Both the position numbers and the translations under genes were made by a program. Source: Nipponacmea schrenckii (lineage: Eukaryota; Mollusca; Gastropoda; Lottiidae). From it: a stretch of DNA of 64,000 bases. Shown here one piece after another: positions 35,966 through 49,100 of the stretch. Every line of letters begins with the position of its first letter. Positions within the stretch are counted from its first letter, which is position 1. The notes under the pieces were generated by a model that was not told the DNA's origin, made no database searches, and saw only the letters and a list, made by a program, of their open reading frames with translations. The stretch spans positions 20,322,317-20,386,316 of the forward strand of contig CM060202.1 in NCBI GenBank assembly GCA_030562195.1, given 5' to 3'.

Positions 35966-37006
35966 TGTAAGAGTCTATTTAGTCTTGATTATCACATAAT
36001 ACATTGGTCTGTTTTAACATCTGAAAAGGATAAATATTTCATAATTATTTCTTATTATTTAAAATGAGTTCCTTTGTGACGTTGTCTTCGCTTTAAAACC
36101 AGATGTATCTTGACAATCATGTTACAAACACACTAGTCCACTTATAGACTCTGTTAGGACGGGAGGGTTAGTGTAGCAAAGTGAAAACCCTTTCGTCTAC
36201 GATTTTGACTACTGATGCCCCTATTATTGGGGAAAATAGACTATCTGAACAGGGATGGGACGGCATCTGTTTAAAGTTTGCACTGGAAGAGTCTATGATG
36301 GTATATAGGTGTATTGTCATATTCTCTGAATTGGACTTCTCTCATAACTTCTAAGATGATGTCAAATTGCCGTTATTTCAACTTCATTTCATCTACATTT
36401 TTGACAGAACCAGCAAATCGAAAGTAGAGATAACAAAATGATATATTGAAATAATTGACTCAAAAAACGATCTGAGGACTTTTGTATTATTCCGTCCAGT
36501 CTGATCAGTAGACTGCCGATTTCTGAACAAACTTCAAAAGAATTATATTCACAAATTAAGAGAAATCACACAAAAATTTGAAATATTTGAGATATCGATT
36601 TCCACCCACTGACCGTACTTACTGACTTACTCCCCTTTTACTGTAACTCTTTAACGACTGAAGATTAGAAATAGTCTCACTCCCGTTCATGCTGGAAAGT
36701 AAATAAGAAAAAGTTTCTGTGAACTTTCATCATCCGAAATAGAGTTTAAAACTCATGATATTTCCACTTCTCAGGTACATTTTTAAAGAAAAACTTGAAA
36801 AGGTAGTCACTGATGTGAAATCGGACAAAAGAAAATTCTTTAAAATGCCTGATTTTTTCAAAATAAAAGACCGGCTGTCCGCTGTGTCTACTTTCATTTT
36901 GTTTGTCCAGTGTTTGCAATAAAAAGAAAATCTTCTGTATTTGTCTTTGAATGAGTCTGTACAAATGAAAGCTAGTGTTTGTGAAGTTTTGAATATGTTT
37001 TACAGA
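35966..37006. promoter_or_regulatory. divergent promoter region between TBCK and AIMP1
   Basis: About 1,040 bases separate the two start codons, which point away from each other, so both promoters and 5' UTRs must lie here unless 5' introns exist. I see no clear TATA box or CpG island. The sequence is AT-rich with a GC-richer patch near 36160-36230 (GGACGGGAGGG). No element of the window's repeat families was noticed inside it. The extent is defined by the flanking start codons only. Confidence 0.55.
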
Positions 37007-40000
37007 ATGGCATCAGAGGGAGTGTTACAGAAATTAAAACAGAGAGCTGATCTGGCTGATAGAATCGCATTAGAACTACGATCCAGAATTGATGTTCTGA
37101 AAACAGCTGCAGGTAAAATACAAGATTATCAAATCATGTGTATACTTATTGTTTCAATAGTCTTTATATATTATTATGTACATGTAACTGTAATAAATAC
37201 TTCAGCTTACTGGGTATCTTAAAATTGATTATCAAAGAATTCATGTACTGTAAAATTGGTCGAATGTGTTGACTAGTTGACATGTCAACTAAGTGACTAG
37301 ATACCCTGTTAATTAGCCTATATTACAATCGACAATACTGAACATGAATGATCAATGAAATTTCTGTATTCTTTCTGGCATTATCAATGATTATTCTATT
37401 CATCTTGTCCCCCAAATCAAAGTTAAAATTGGAGAAATAATTGCTCTATGTCATATACTTAATCTCATGAAGATATGGCAACCAAACAGACATGTCTCCA
37501 GCAAATATGGTCAAAGCAAGAGCTATTTGATAATGTCAGTTAAACCAGTTTTATAAACTTTCGATAGCTGAAAGTATTTGTATGGAGCATGTATTCAGAG
37601 ATCACTCAAATGAATATTCAAAAATGATCTCTCAATGAAGTTGGTCTCCTAATTAAGTTTTTTTTCTGTAAATTTTAGCTTCAAGTGGTAGTTGTGGAGA
37701 AGAAGAGAAACTGAAGAAAGAAAATGAAAGGTTGAAAACAGAGATTAATAATATAAAACTGGAGATCACCCTGGCTGAAATTAAAAATGGAGGTTAGGGA
37801 ATAGATTTACATCATTATACTTTCCTTTCTTTTAAAATTTGTGAAAACTGCTTCATAAACTGAATTTTCTAATTGCAATAGTAACTTACTTTTAAACAAT
37901 GAACTGTTGAAAAAAATATAAAAAAGATGAAACACTTTTTAATTTTTGTAAAATTTACAAAATGGATATTTAATCAGTTTAAATTGATCAAAAAAGACAT
38001 TCATGTCTTTACACTCTAATTTTGTTGAATTAAAATTCTTAGTGTTTATTTCAAAAGTAAAAAGTTCAAATTCAATCTAATTAATTTTTTTTTTATGAAT
38101 TCAGTAAAACAGGTTTTTCTACCTGTACAAACTCCAACAGCCACTGTAAATTGTGTTGACACCAAACTTCCTGACACACCAGATGTGACTCCAAGTCAGA
38201 CAGCTCCAGCTAAACACCCAGAGAAAAAATCTGCTACAGAAAATGGTAAGATTGTTTTCACTTGGTTCTGGAGATTTAAAGTAATAGGGTCCTAATGTTT
38301 CTTAGAATGGACAAAAAATTTAAGATCACAAAATCACAATCAGTGGACTTACCTGGCAACAGAATCCCTGTAAAATCTGGAAAACTCTCAAAACTAAGAA
38401 ATTATTGAAAAACTCTTAATCAATTTTTTAAGCATTTTTCAATAATCCATTGCATTTTTACGGATAATTACTAAGTATATTGGATTTATCAGATTATTAT
38501 ATACTCTTAAGTTTAAGAATTTCTAAATTTCATGTTCATTCCAAGATGTATTTCTTTAATAACAGTCATTTTGGTTGCTGAACTCAGAGAATTAAACTTA
38601 TTTGCTGTACATTTACTGTAAAATATCTTAATATTCATATCACAATATAGTTCTAGATTTATGACCTTGACATTAATTTATTTAAAGGAAACAAAAAAAC
38701 ATAACACACTTCTTTAATATTTCCTTCTATTGTATGGTTTTATGTACCCTTGACTTCTAAATGTTGTTCATATCTTAAACTTGATAGTTGATTCTGTGAT
38801 TTTATTATGCCAGGACCAGTCAGTGGTGAGAAGAAGCCAAAAGAAGCGAAGCCGAAGAAAGAAAGTAAACCGAAGGCACCGGCAGTGGAGGAGAAGATAG
38901 ATATATCTAGGTTAGATATGAGAGTTGGTAAGATCGTGGGTGTAAAGAAACACCCGGATGCTGATAGTCTATATGTAGAAGATGTTGATATCGGAGAGGA
39001 AAAAATCCGAACGATTGTCTCTGGTTTAGTTAAACATGTTCCACTAGATCAGGTTAGTACATCCGAAACTATCGTATTGTTCTTATTAAATAGAAATAAC
39101 CAACAGAAAACTAATTGGAGTCCATTAAAAAACAACTATCATTCGTATAATGTAAAGATTCATGACATTATCCGGTATAGAAAAGTGCAACGATTCTTGT
39201 GTTCTGATTCTGGTTAAGGGTCTTATAAGAGATGCTCTCCTATAGAAGCACATGCCTAGGTCACAAGTAGAGACTATACTATGAATTTCAATATACATCA
39301 ATTGATACGAAATTATCTACTTCTGGAGAAATTTCCAAGATGAAGCAATTAAATAAAAAGAATCAAAGCGATTACTTCAGGGAGAAGTAGGACAGACGTG
39401 TTCTTGTATGCAGGTTAATTTTATCAATCATTATTCATGTTAGGGCAAACCATACCTATATAACCCTAGCAAGCAAGTATCCATCTCACTGAACCAACAA
39501 GGCTCCCCTGTATATATTAACATCAGTCGAGATTTTATACATTTCCTAATCTTATTTTGTTATTTAAATAGATGCAGGATCGTTTAGCTGTGTTCATGTG
39601 TAATTTGAAACCTGCCAAGATGCGGGGTATTCTCTCTGAAGGAATGATCATGTGTGCTAGCTGTCCAGAGAAGGTTGAGATCCTTGTTCCTCCACCAGGA
39701 GTTGTAGTAGGTGATAGAGTTACAGTTAAAGATTTTCCTGGTAAGTGTCTCCTTGGTAGAGTAAGCTCACTTTTCTCCTTGAAGAAAGAACCCAATTCAT
39801 ATCCTTGTAAAATCAATACCAAGAGGTATGACCAAGGACCAGCTGGTAGAAAGGATCTTTGTGAACCTTAGTTGTTATCCTTGTAAAATCAATACCAAGA
39901 AGTTTGACCAAGAACCAGCTGGTAGAAAGGATCCTTGTGAACTTAAGTTGTTTTCCTTGTAAAATCAATACCAAGAGGTTTGACCAAGGACCAGCTGGTA

Positions 40001-40391
40001 GCAAGGATCTTTGTGAACCTTAGTTGTTGCCCTTGTAAAATCAATACCAAGAGGTTTGACAAAGGACCAGTTGGTAGAAAAGATCCTTGTGAACCTAAGT
40101 TATTATCCTTGTAATATCAATACCAAGAGGTTTGACCAAGGACCAGCTGGTAGAAAAGAACCTAAGTTGTTATGCTTGTAAAATGAATGCTTGATCTGGT
40201 ATATGTTATTTGACTATATTCTAGGTCAGCCTGATGTACAGTTAAATCCAAAGAAGAAAATCTGGGAAACTTTAAAACCTGATGTACGAACTAACCAACA
40301 ACGAGTGGCCACGTACAAAGGTTCTCCATTTACTATTGAGGGAAAGGGGGAGGTAACTGCACCATCTTTAGCTGACGCTCAGATTTCTTGA
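37007..40391 (+). CDS. AIMP1: aminoacyl tRNA synthetase complex-interacting protein 1 (AIMP1/p43, EMAP II precursor)
   Basis: Exons 37007-37112, 37679-37792, 38105-38245, 38814-39052, 39572-39740 and 40225-40391 join in phase to about 311 residues (human AIMP1: 312). The N-terminal ~75 residues are heptad-like coiled coil (LKKENERLKTEINNIKLEI), which in the family docks on arginyl-tRNA synthetase in the multisynthetase complex. A Lys/Glu/Pro-rich linker (~121-147) leads to the EMAP II-type tRNA-binding OB-fold (149-311) with ISRLDMRVGKI, KHPDADSLYVEDVD, TIVSGLVKHVPL, NLKPAKMRG, CASCPEKVEIL and LNPKKKIWE. Initiation at 37007 gives MASEGVLQ; an in-frame ATG at 36941 is also possible. The donor after 39052 (GTTAGT) is non-consensus beyond GT. 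Confidence 0.97.
38285..38545. mobile_element. foldback element in AIMP1 intron 3
   Basis: This belongs to the same family as 31915-32180: TTACCTGGCAACAGAATCCC, AATCTGGAAAACTCTCAAAA, then inverted-side pieces TACGGATAATTACTAAG and TTTATCAGATTATTATATAC. It is more diverged at the outer arms. Confidence 0.65.
39790..40185 (+). repeat. ACCAGCTGGT repeat family, 5 tandem units, in AIMP1 intron 5
   Basis: Five head-to-tail units of about 78 bp (AGAAAGGATC, CTTGTAAAATCAATACCAAG, AAGGACCAGCTGGTAG) almost fill the intron between the last two AIMP1 exons. This is the longest tandem run of the family here. The minus-strand ORFs across it arise from the repeat. Confidence 0.92.
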
Positions 40392-40427
40392 AGACTTGTG
40401 CAATAATTTCATCAATTTGTTCTTGTG

Positions 40428-40433
40428 AATAAA
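40428..40433 (+). promoter_or_regulatory. polyadenylation signal AATAAA of AIMP1
   Basis: A canonical hexamer lies only about 37 bases after the stop and is followed by an A-run and a T-rich stretch, so the AIMP1 3' UTR appears very short. Confidence 0.65.
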
Positions 40434-40540
40434 AAAAAATGTTCCCTTTCTATGAACTCTTAGATGTTCATTGTTTTCTTTTTTGCTTTTATGGCTGGGA
40501 TGGCCATATTTTATTTATAAGACAGTGGGTTCCCCAAAGC

Positions 40541-43500
40541 TTCAACATTCCATTATTTGTCTCAATAAGCAGAAGGGGTACTTAGAGCTTAAATATTCAT
40601 TTGATAGCACGGGGTTAAAACATTCAGTCTATACCACATAGGGGTCTTTAGAGCTTGAAAATTCAGTCTGTACTACATGGGGGTCTTTAGAGCTTAAACA
40701 TTCAGTCTACAGAATATGGAGGTCTTTAGAGCTTAAACATTCATTCTGTACCAAATGAGGTCTTTAGAGCTTAAACAGTCCGTTTATAGCACATTGGGAT
40801 TTTAGAGCTTAAACATTCAGTTAAAAGGGAAAAAATTGGAGGTCTTTAGAGCTTAAACATTCATTTTACACATGGGGTCTTTAGAGCTTGAATACATTGC
40901 AAATTTATAGCACATGGGGTCTTTAGAGCTTAAACATTCAGTCTACAGAATATGGAGGTCTTTAGAGCTTAAACATTCATTCTGTACCACATGAGGTCTT
41001 TAGAGCTTAAACATTCAGTTTATAGCACATTGGGATTTTAGAGCTTAAACATTCAGTTTTTAGCACATGGGGATTTTAGAGCTTAAACATTCAGTCTTAC
41101 ACATGAGGATTTTAGAGCTTAAACATTCGGTTTTTAGCACATGGGGATTTTAGAGCTTAAACATTCAGTCTACAGAATATGGAGGTCTTTAGAGCTTAAA
41201 CATTCAGTCTGTACCACATGGGGGTCTTAGAGCTTAAACATTCAATCTACAGAATATGGAGGTCTTTAGAGCTTAAACATTTAGTCTGTACCACATGGGG
41301 GTCTTTAGAGCTTAAACATTCAGTCTACAGAATATGGAGGTCTTTAGAGCTTAAACATTTAATCTGTACCACATGAGGTCTTAAGAGCTTAAACATTCAG
41401 TTTAAGCACATGGGGTCTTTAGAGCTTAAACATTCAAATTTAGAGCAACATGTGGGGTCTTTAGAGCTTAAACATTCAGTTTATAGCACATGGGGTCTTT
41501 AGAGCTTAAACATTCAGTTTATAGCACATAGGGGTCTTTAGAGCTTAAACATTTAATCTTTACCACATGAGGTCTTTAGGGCTTAAACATTCAGTTTATA
41601 GCACATGGGTTTTAGAGCTTAAACATTCATTTAGACAGGGGTCTTTAGAGCTTACATTCAGTTGATAGCACATGGGGTCTTTAGAGCTTAAACATTAAGT
41701 TTATAGCACATAGTGGTCTTTAGGGCTTAAGCATACAGTTTATAGCACATGGGGGTCCTTAGAGCTTAAACATTTAATCTGTACTACATGAGGTCTTTAG
41801 AGCTTAAACATTCAGTTTATAGCACAAGGGAGTCTTTAGAGCTTAAACATTCAGTTGATAGCACATGGGGTCTTTAGAGCTTAAACACTCAGTATATAGC
41901 ACAGGGGGTCTTTAGAGCTTAAGCATACAGTTTATAGCACATGGGGGTCCTTAGAGCTTAAACATTTAATCTGTACTACATGAGGTCTTTAGAGCTTAAA
42001 CATTCAGTTTATAGCACAAGGGGTCTTTAGAGCTTAAACATTCAGTTTATAGCACAAGGGGTCTTTAGAGCTTAAATATTTAATCTGTACCACATGGGGG
42101 TCTTTAGAGCTCAAACATTTAATCTGTACCACATGAGGTCTTTAGAGCTTAAACATTCAGTCTGTACCACATGGGGGTCTGTAGAGCTTAAACATTCAGT
42201 TTATAGCACATGGGTCTTTAGAGCTTAAACATTCAGTTTATAGCACAGGGGGTCTTTAGAGCTTAAACATTTAATCTGTACCACATGAGGTCTTTAGAGC
42301 TTAAACATTCATTCTGTACCACATGAGGTCCTTAGAGCTTGAATAATGCGGTTTATATCTCATTGGGATTTTAGAGCTTAAACATTCAGTCTACAGAATA
42401 TGGAGGTCTTTAGAGCTTAAACATTCATTCTGTGCCACATGAGGTCTTTAGAGCTTAAACATTCAGTCTACAGAATATGGATGTCTTTAGAGCTCAAATA
42501 TTTAATCTGTAGCACAGGAGGTTTTAAGAGCTTTAACATTCAGTCTACAGAATATGGAGGTCTTTAGAGCTTAAACATTTAGTCTGTACCACATGGAGAT
42601 CTTTAGAGCTTAAACATTCAGTCTACAGAATATGGAGGTCTTTAGAGCTTAAACATTCGAAATTTATAGAACATGGGGTCTTAAGAGCTTAAATATTCAG
42701 TTTATAGCACATGGGGTCTTTAGAGCTTAAACATTCAGTTTAGAGCACATGGGGGTCTTTAGAGCTTAAACATTTAGTTTATAGCACAGGGGTCTACAGA
42801 GCTTAAACATTCAGTTTATAGCACATAGGGGTCTTTAGAGCTTAAACATTTAATCTTTACCACATGAGGTCTTTAGGGCTTAAACATTCAGTTTATAGCA
42901 CATGGGGTCTATAGAGCTTAAACATTCAGTTTATAGCACAGGGAGTCTTTAGAGCTTAAACATTCAGTTGATAGCACATGGGGTCTTTAGAGCTTAAACA
43001 TTCAGTTTATAGCACATAGTGGTCTTTAGGGCTTAAACACTCAGTATATAGCACAGGGGGTCTTTAGAGCTTAAGCATACAGTTTATAGCACATGGGGGT
43101 CCTTAGAGCTTAAACATTTAATCTGTACTACATGAGGTCTTTAGAGCTTAAACATTCAGTTTATAGCACAAGGGGTCTTTAGAGCTTAAACATTCAGTTT
43201 ATAGCACAGGGGGTCTTTAGAGCTTAAACATTTAATCTGTACCACATGGGAGTCTTTAGAGCTCAAACATTTAATCTGTACCACTTGAGGTCTTTAGAGC
43301 TTAAACATTCAATTTTTAGCACAGGGGGTCTTGAGAGCTTAAACATTCAGTTTATAGCACAGGGGGTCTTTAGAGCTTAAACATTCAGTTTTAGGGGTCT
43401 TTAGAGCTTGAACATTCAGTTTATAGCACATGGGGGTCTTTAGAGCTTAAATATTTAATCTGTACCACATGGGGGTCTTTAGAGCTCAAACATTTAATCT

Positions 43501-44595
43501 GTACCACACGAGGTCTTTAGAGCTTAAACATTCAGTCTGTACCACATGGGGGTCTTTAGAGCTTAAATATTTAATCTGTACCACATGGGGGTCTTTAGAG
43601 TTCAAACATTTAATCTGTACCACATGAGGTCTTTAGAGCTTAAACATTCAGTCTGTACCACATGGGGGTCTGTAGAGCTTAAACATTCAGTTTATAGCAC
43701 ATGGGTCTTTAGAGCTTAAACATTCAGTTTATAGCACAGGGGGTCTTTAGAGCTTAAACATTTAATCTGTACCACATGGGGGTCTTTAGAGCTCAAACGT
43801 TTAATCTGTACCACGTGAGGTCTTTAGAGCTTAAACATTCAGTCTGTACCACATGGGGGTCTTTAGAGCTTAAACATTCAGTCTTCAGAATATGGGTCTT
43901 TAGAGCTTAAATATTCAGTCTGTACCACATGGAGGTCTGTAGAGCTTACACATTCAGTCTACAGAATATGGAGGTCTCAGGTTATAGCGCAGGGTGTCTT
44001 TAGAGCTTAAACATTCAGTTTACAGCACATGGGGATCTTTAGAGCTTAAACATATGTACCACATGAGGTCCTTATAGCTTAAACATTCAGTTTATTGCAC
44101 ATGGGGGTCTGTAGAGCTTAAACATTTAATCTGTACCACATGGGGTCTTTAGAGCTTTAACATTCAATATGTATGGAGGTCTCAGGTTATAGGGCAGGGT
44201 GTCTTTAGAGCTTAAACATTAAGTTTATAGCACATGGGGGTCTTTAGAGCTTAAACATTTAATCTGTACTACATGAGGTCCTTAGAGTTTAAACATTCAG
44301 TATATAGCACACGGGGGTCTTTAGAGCTTAATCATTCAGTTTATGGCACATGGGGGTCTGTGGCGCTTAAACATTTAATCTGTACCACATGAGGTCTTTA
44401 GAGCTTTAACATTCGATATGTACCACATGGGGATCTTAAGAGCTTAAACTATTAGTCTGCAGCAGTATCTCTTTAGAGCTTGAATATTCATGGAGTTTTG
44501 AGAGCTTAAACATTCAGCAAGTAGCACAGGGGTCTTTGGAATTTAAAATTTATTGTCCATAGAGCTTGAATATTCAGTCCGTAACAGGACCTAGA
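40541..44595 (+). repeat. ~4-kb satellite of ~38-bp monomers (about 100 copies)
   Basis: The monomer core GGGTCTTTAGAGCTTAAACA then TTCAGTTTATAGCACAT repeats with a period near 38-39 bp. At least three monomer subtypes differ in the second half: TTTATAGCACATGGGG, TCTGTACCACATGAGG and TCTACAGAATATGGAGG. Edges are more degenerate than the middle. A block at about 41695-42230 reappears at about 43010-43740 with the same unusual order of variants. The array lies between the AIMP1 polyadenylation signal and the Shroom 3' flank. It has no open reading frame of note. Confidence 0.95.
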
Positions 44596-46151
44596 TTGTC
44601 AGTCCTGATGATTCACTAATATCTGCAACACACCACAGAGTACAACAAGCTCAAGTTCCTTGAACACTGAGAAGATATCGAAAGAAAAAACCCACTTTGT
44701 TTTTCAAATACAAGTTTATTGATGGATGTAATTTTGGATGGAATAACAAGATAGAAAGAAAGATGAACATAGCAATCAGAATGAATGAAATGAAAATATT
44801 TACAATTCTTTCACAATTCTCTTCAGTTTCTCATCTGAACATCGTCATTGAACGAAAAAAAATGGCGCCAGCAACTTGGGTTTTTGAACTGTATTTCCAA
44901 TAATTTCAACAACTTTAAAATGGAGTTTTATATCCTACTTATTAATTCAGAGAATGAAATGGAATCGGAAGGAACACAAACAGAAAATATATCAAACATC
45001 CAGCACTCTTAAACAAATCTTCACAAAAACATAAATCATAAAAACTGAAACAGTGTTGTTTCTTATTCATCTTAAATTGTTCTTTCAATAATTCTTCTTT
45101 AAGAGTAATCTTTAGCCAATAAAAACTCCAGCTTTCAACCCTTTGTAATTATTGTACACAATGATAACAAGTTTTCGATCCTATTTTTATAAACTTTAAT
45201 AAAAACACTTCAACAGAAATTATCTTAAATAACTAAATACCAGTTTCAGCACAATTTAAACATGTTGATTTCATATGATGAGGCCTGAAGAAGTGTGTTA
45301 TACTTTAATTTTTTCCTTTGTCTTCTTTTATATTTGTATTATTTTAACATCATGGTATTCTTTTGCAATTCCTTCTTCATTGAGTCTGATGATGACATGT
45401 GTAAATTGTGCTGAAGCATTATGTACCTTGTTATTATAACAGATGTGTGTTGTACAATAATTTATACCTTTGTGTTCTTTGTTAAATGCTCTCAGCTTAT
45501 CATATCATATTTACTAATTTTTACTTCACACTGACAATATTTATATAAATATATTGAAGAAAATATTTCTTCAGCAAATGCTAAGGTTAGATTGCAAATT
45601 AGGAAAATATTGCAAATTGTAAGAAAATTTACGAACTTACAAAAGGCACAATATTTGTTGATCAAAGCAAGGAAATATTACAAAATATCTATACATAAAT
45701 AAATAAAATAACATGGTTATGAAAATGATCATTTGATGGTTTTAAATCCATTTTTCTCAAATTATTTACAATTATTTTATAAATATACTGACTGATAGCA
45801 AAAATATACAACATCAACAACTCGTAAACAAATATTGTTTATCAAAATATTGAACTTTGAACTGTGATGTACCAGTGCTGTTTAGGTAGAATAATGTTTA
45901 GTTTGTTCTAGGTAGACAAGTATTGTAATGCCACCTTCTTCACAATTTCCATGCTTTCTCTATTTTTCATATACACATCGGTCTGGGATTGGGTGAATTT
46001 TTATTATATTTTATAACATGGCCAAAAATTGTTCATCTTTAACACTTTTTTGTCAAATAAATCACAATATTTCTGTGAATGTTTCAACTCGAAAACAGAA
46101 TAATCTTAACAATTTCAAGTGATGCTGATTAACCACAGTGGAATATTTTCG
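44596..46151 (-). other. probable 3' untranslated / flanking region of Shroom
   Basis: AT-rich sequence without exons on either strand. Several AATAAA complements occur (for example near 46008). A short SINE tail piece (TGGAGTTTTATATCCTACTT) lies at about 44918. The exact transcript end cannot be read. Confidence 0.4.
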
Positions 46152-49100
46152 TTAACATTTTGAGCTAGGTATACTTTTCTTCAATTCTAGAATTTGTTCC
46201 TCTCCAAGTTTTATTCTATCTTCTAATTCCTGGTAGTCAATAGTAAGTTTGGATTTCATTTTAATATAATAATTATAGTCGTCAAGTTCCTCCTCGGTCA
46301 GTCGCGATTTTAACAGTGCTGACACCTGTTGACTTCTCTTGTCGATATTCTCTTTTAAAACTTTAGCGTCTTCATGTTTCTCTTGTAACCTTTCTCGTTT
46401 TTCTAGCGTCATTTTCTGAAATAAAAGTAGAGTTTATTAGTTAAAGTAAAAACAATTAAGAAATATTGTATTTTTAATAACAATGTCAAGCTATACCTCG
46501 ACTACAATAGCCACCTTTCTTTAATCACTAATTAACTAAATTAATTGATTGATAGTATTTGGTGGCTCATTGACTGAACTTAATTGATGGGTAATTTAAT
46601 TTTCTTTTTAATATCAGTGACCTATACTTGATTGCTGACGAAGCCTATTTTCAACTAGTCTGTTTAGATGTACAATCGGTCGTGACTGGCGTACCCGATA
46701 TAATGAAAATAACAGCCCTGTACGGTTACACGACAGACAACTGACTACATGTAGTTATCTTATGTATCTTATCTAAAAATAAACCATGAACCCACCTTAA
46801 TATTTGGACTAGTTGATTTATTGAGACTTTGGACAGCATTTTCAGCTCGTGCTAACTGACCAGCCAGGTTGAGTAGCAGACGGACTATTTTCTCTTGGTC
46901 TTGTATAAAATGTTTATATTTATCTTGTTCTGTTTTCTCTTCACACCTTGACTCGACAATCTCTGTCATCTAAAATAGAATTTATTAAATTTATTACATA
47001 ACTATTGTAAATGAGGTTTGAAACTCAGTTATCTCCCCGTCAGTGATGAGGGTGGGACTGACATAGAATCATGCTGAAAGATAACTTATAAAAGATTCCA
47101 CATTTTTGCCCATAATCTTCTTAATTTGAAATATCATCAGATTCAATCAGGACATAATTATTATAACAAAGAGGGGGGGGGGGAGAATATACTGAGGTCC
47201 AGTGTTGGCCGAAATAAGGAAAGATAACTCATTAATGCTTTCAGAGTTACCCACCCTGGCTGAGCTTTCGTAATTTTGTTGTTGGTACAAAGTTACAACA
47301 TTTATACAGTTTAAACAAAGCAAGATGAAATAATTTCCTACCTTTTCTCCCAGTTGATCATTCTCCCCTATTTCCTCTTCCAAGGCCGATTTCTCCTTCC
47401 GTAAAATATCTAACTTTGTATGTAACTTTTCCATTAACTCTTCCTGTAATAACAAAAAAGGTAAAAATAAAAATTATCTAACAAAAATCTTCAATAAAAT
47501 TCAGCCTTGTCCCAGTAAATTCTGTTCAATATTAAACAGGTGTTTTAAATAATGTTTTCACTTTCAATACTCAAATCTATTTTAGAAATAACAGACCCAA
47601 ACCTAATTGGAGTCCATTAAATTACAACACCAGACTAAATCAATAGATTGATGTAATTGGTCGTGATATTTTAAGGTATAGAAAAGTAGTTCGACGAGGT
47701 CACCCCTTTAGAATGTCCTGATTATTGTAACTAGGTTAGAAGCATTCTCATATGCATATTTCTAGCTACACTCAATATCAAATTAAGAATACCATCTCCA
47801 CCGTTATTAAAAACAGATGTTATAATGTCGACATTGTCCAGATTAAAATTCTGATGAGGTTAACCCAGACTTACCTTTTGTTTGATCAAGCTTGAATTGT
47901 CATTGACGATTTCTTTCTCTATATCTTTACTTAAACTGTTATTATTGCGTAGCTGTATTTCTATCAGAGCTTTCGGTGGGGAGGTGTAGAATGAGGCTGG
48001 TAAGTTATTTCTGAAAATATACAATAATTTAACATTTAAGGGGGATTGTAATAGGTAGAATATATCAGTATCAAATAGTTCTATTAATACAGTTTACTGT
48101 ATTTACCAATATTCAATCTGACATTTTGTTTGATGATGACAGTGTAATTGTTGAAACGTTGTGTATTATTGTTATTAAATTGAGGAGTAGTATACCATAA
48201 AAACTGTTCATTATTCATGTGCTTCCTACCCCTAAATGACTCTTAAGGATTATTGACATTGTGTCTGGAAGCTTTCTAAAGAAGGCATTTAGTTGTAACA
48301 TTAGACAACAGAACAATAGTATATATTTCTAATTGTTTTCTGCAATATACTTGCCTAAAATTGCCTTACAAACAAACAAAATCATATATACTATTGTCGA
48401 GTCATCTAACTTTTCAGCTAAATGCCTTCCTCAGAAACACTTTGCCTTCTGAATTAGATAAATTCAGACATTGAACGCCAACAAATAATTTCAAAATCAA
48501 CTTACGAATGATCATTGTTTTCTTGATTTTTACCAGACGGACTTGAAATCTTTTTCTCACTTTCATCAGACGACAGTTTCCGTGGTTTCACAGGTTCAAT
48601 AAACAATCCATCCATGTACTGCATTCGCTTTGTGTTTGAATCCTGGACTAACACATCTGATAATTTCTTATCTTGCTCATCAAGTTCTTTCGCCAATTCC
48701 TTGGCTTTTTGATCACAGTCCAGTTCCTCTTGGGATCGTTGTCGGCCATGACACACAGTTCCTGGCGGCAACGAGCTACTACTTATGCTCTTTTCAATTG
48801 AAGAGTTGTTTGATTGCACTGATGGAGATGGAGTTTTGGATGTTGGAAAGGAAAGACTTGCATTATGGGAAGGTGACACTTGTTTAGCACTATTGGACGA
48901 AATCACGAAAGACTGGTTGTTAGAGTTTACTGGGGAGTTATCTCCCTTCACTTCACGCTGAGTCGTGTCGTTAGAATAGCCTCCCTTTGTTTTCAATATT
49001 TTGTCATTGTTTTGAGGATTGTTTGCTCGGAAATTATCACTATTTCTATCGCGAATGAATTCGCCGCTGTATCTGGCAGATTTAGACGCTGGTGATTTAT

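Noticed and set aside
39813..40004. Minus-strand ORF in AIMP1 intron 5
   Set aside because: It repeats the motif LVLILQGKQL because it covers the 78-bp tandem repeat.
40541..44595. Regularly spaced repeats resembling a CRISPR array
   Set aside because: The repeats are contiguous monomers with subtype variation and no unique spacers, and the genome is clearly animal.
48630..49095. Two plus-strand ORFs opposite the large Shroom exon
   Set aside because: They are antisense shadows of a long, well-supported coding exon.
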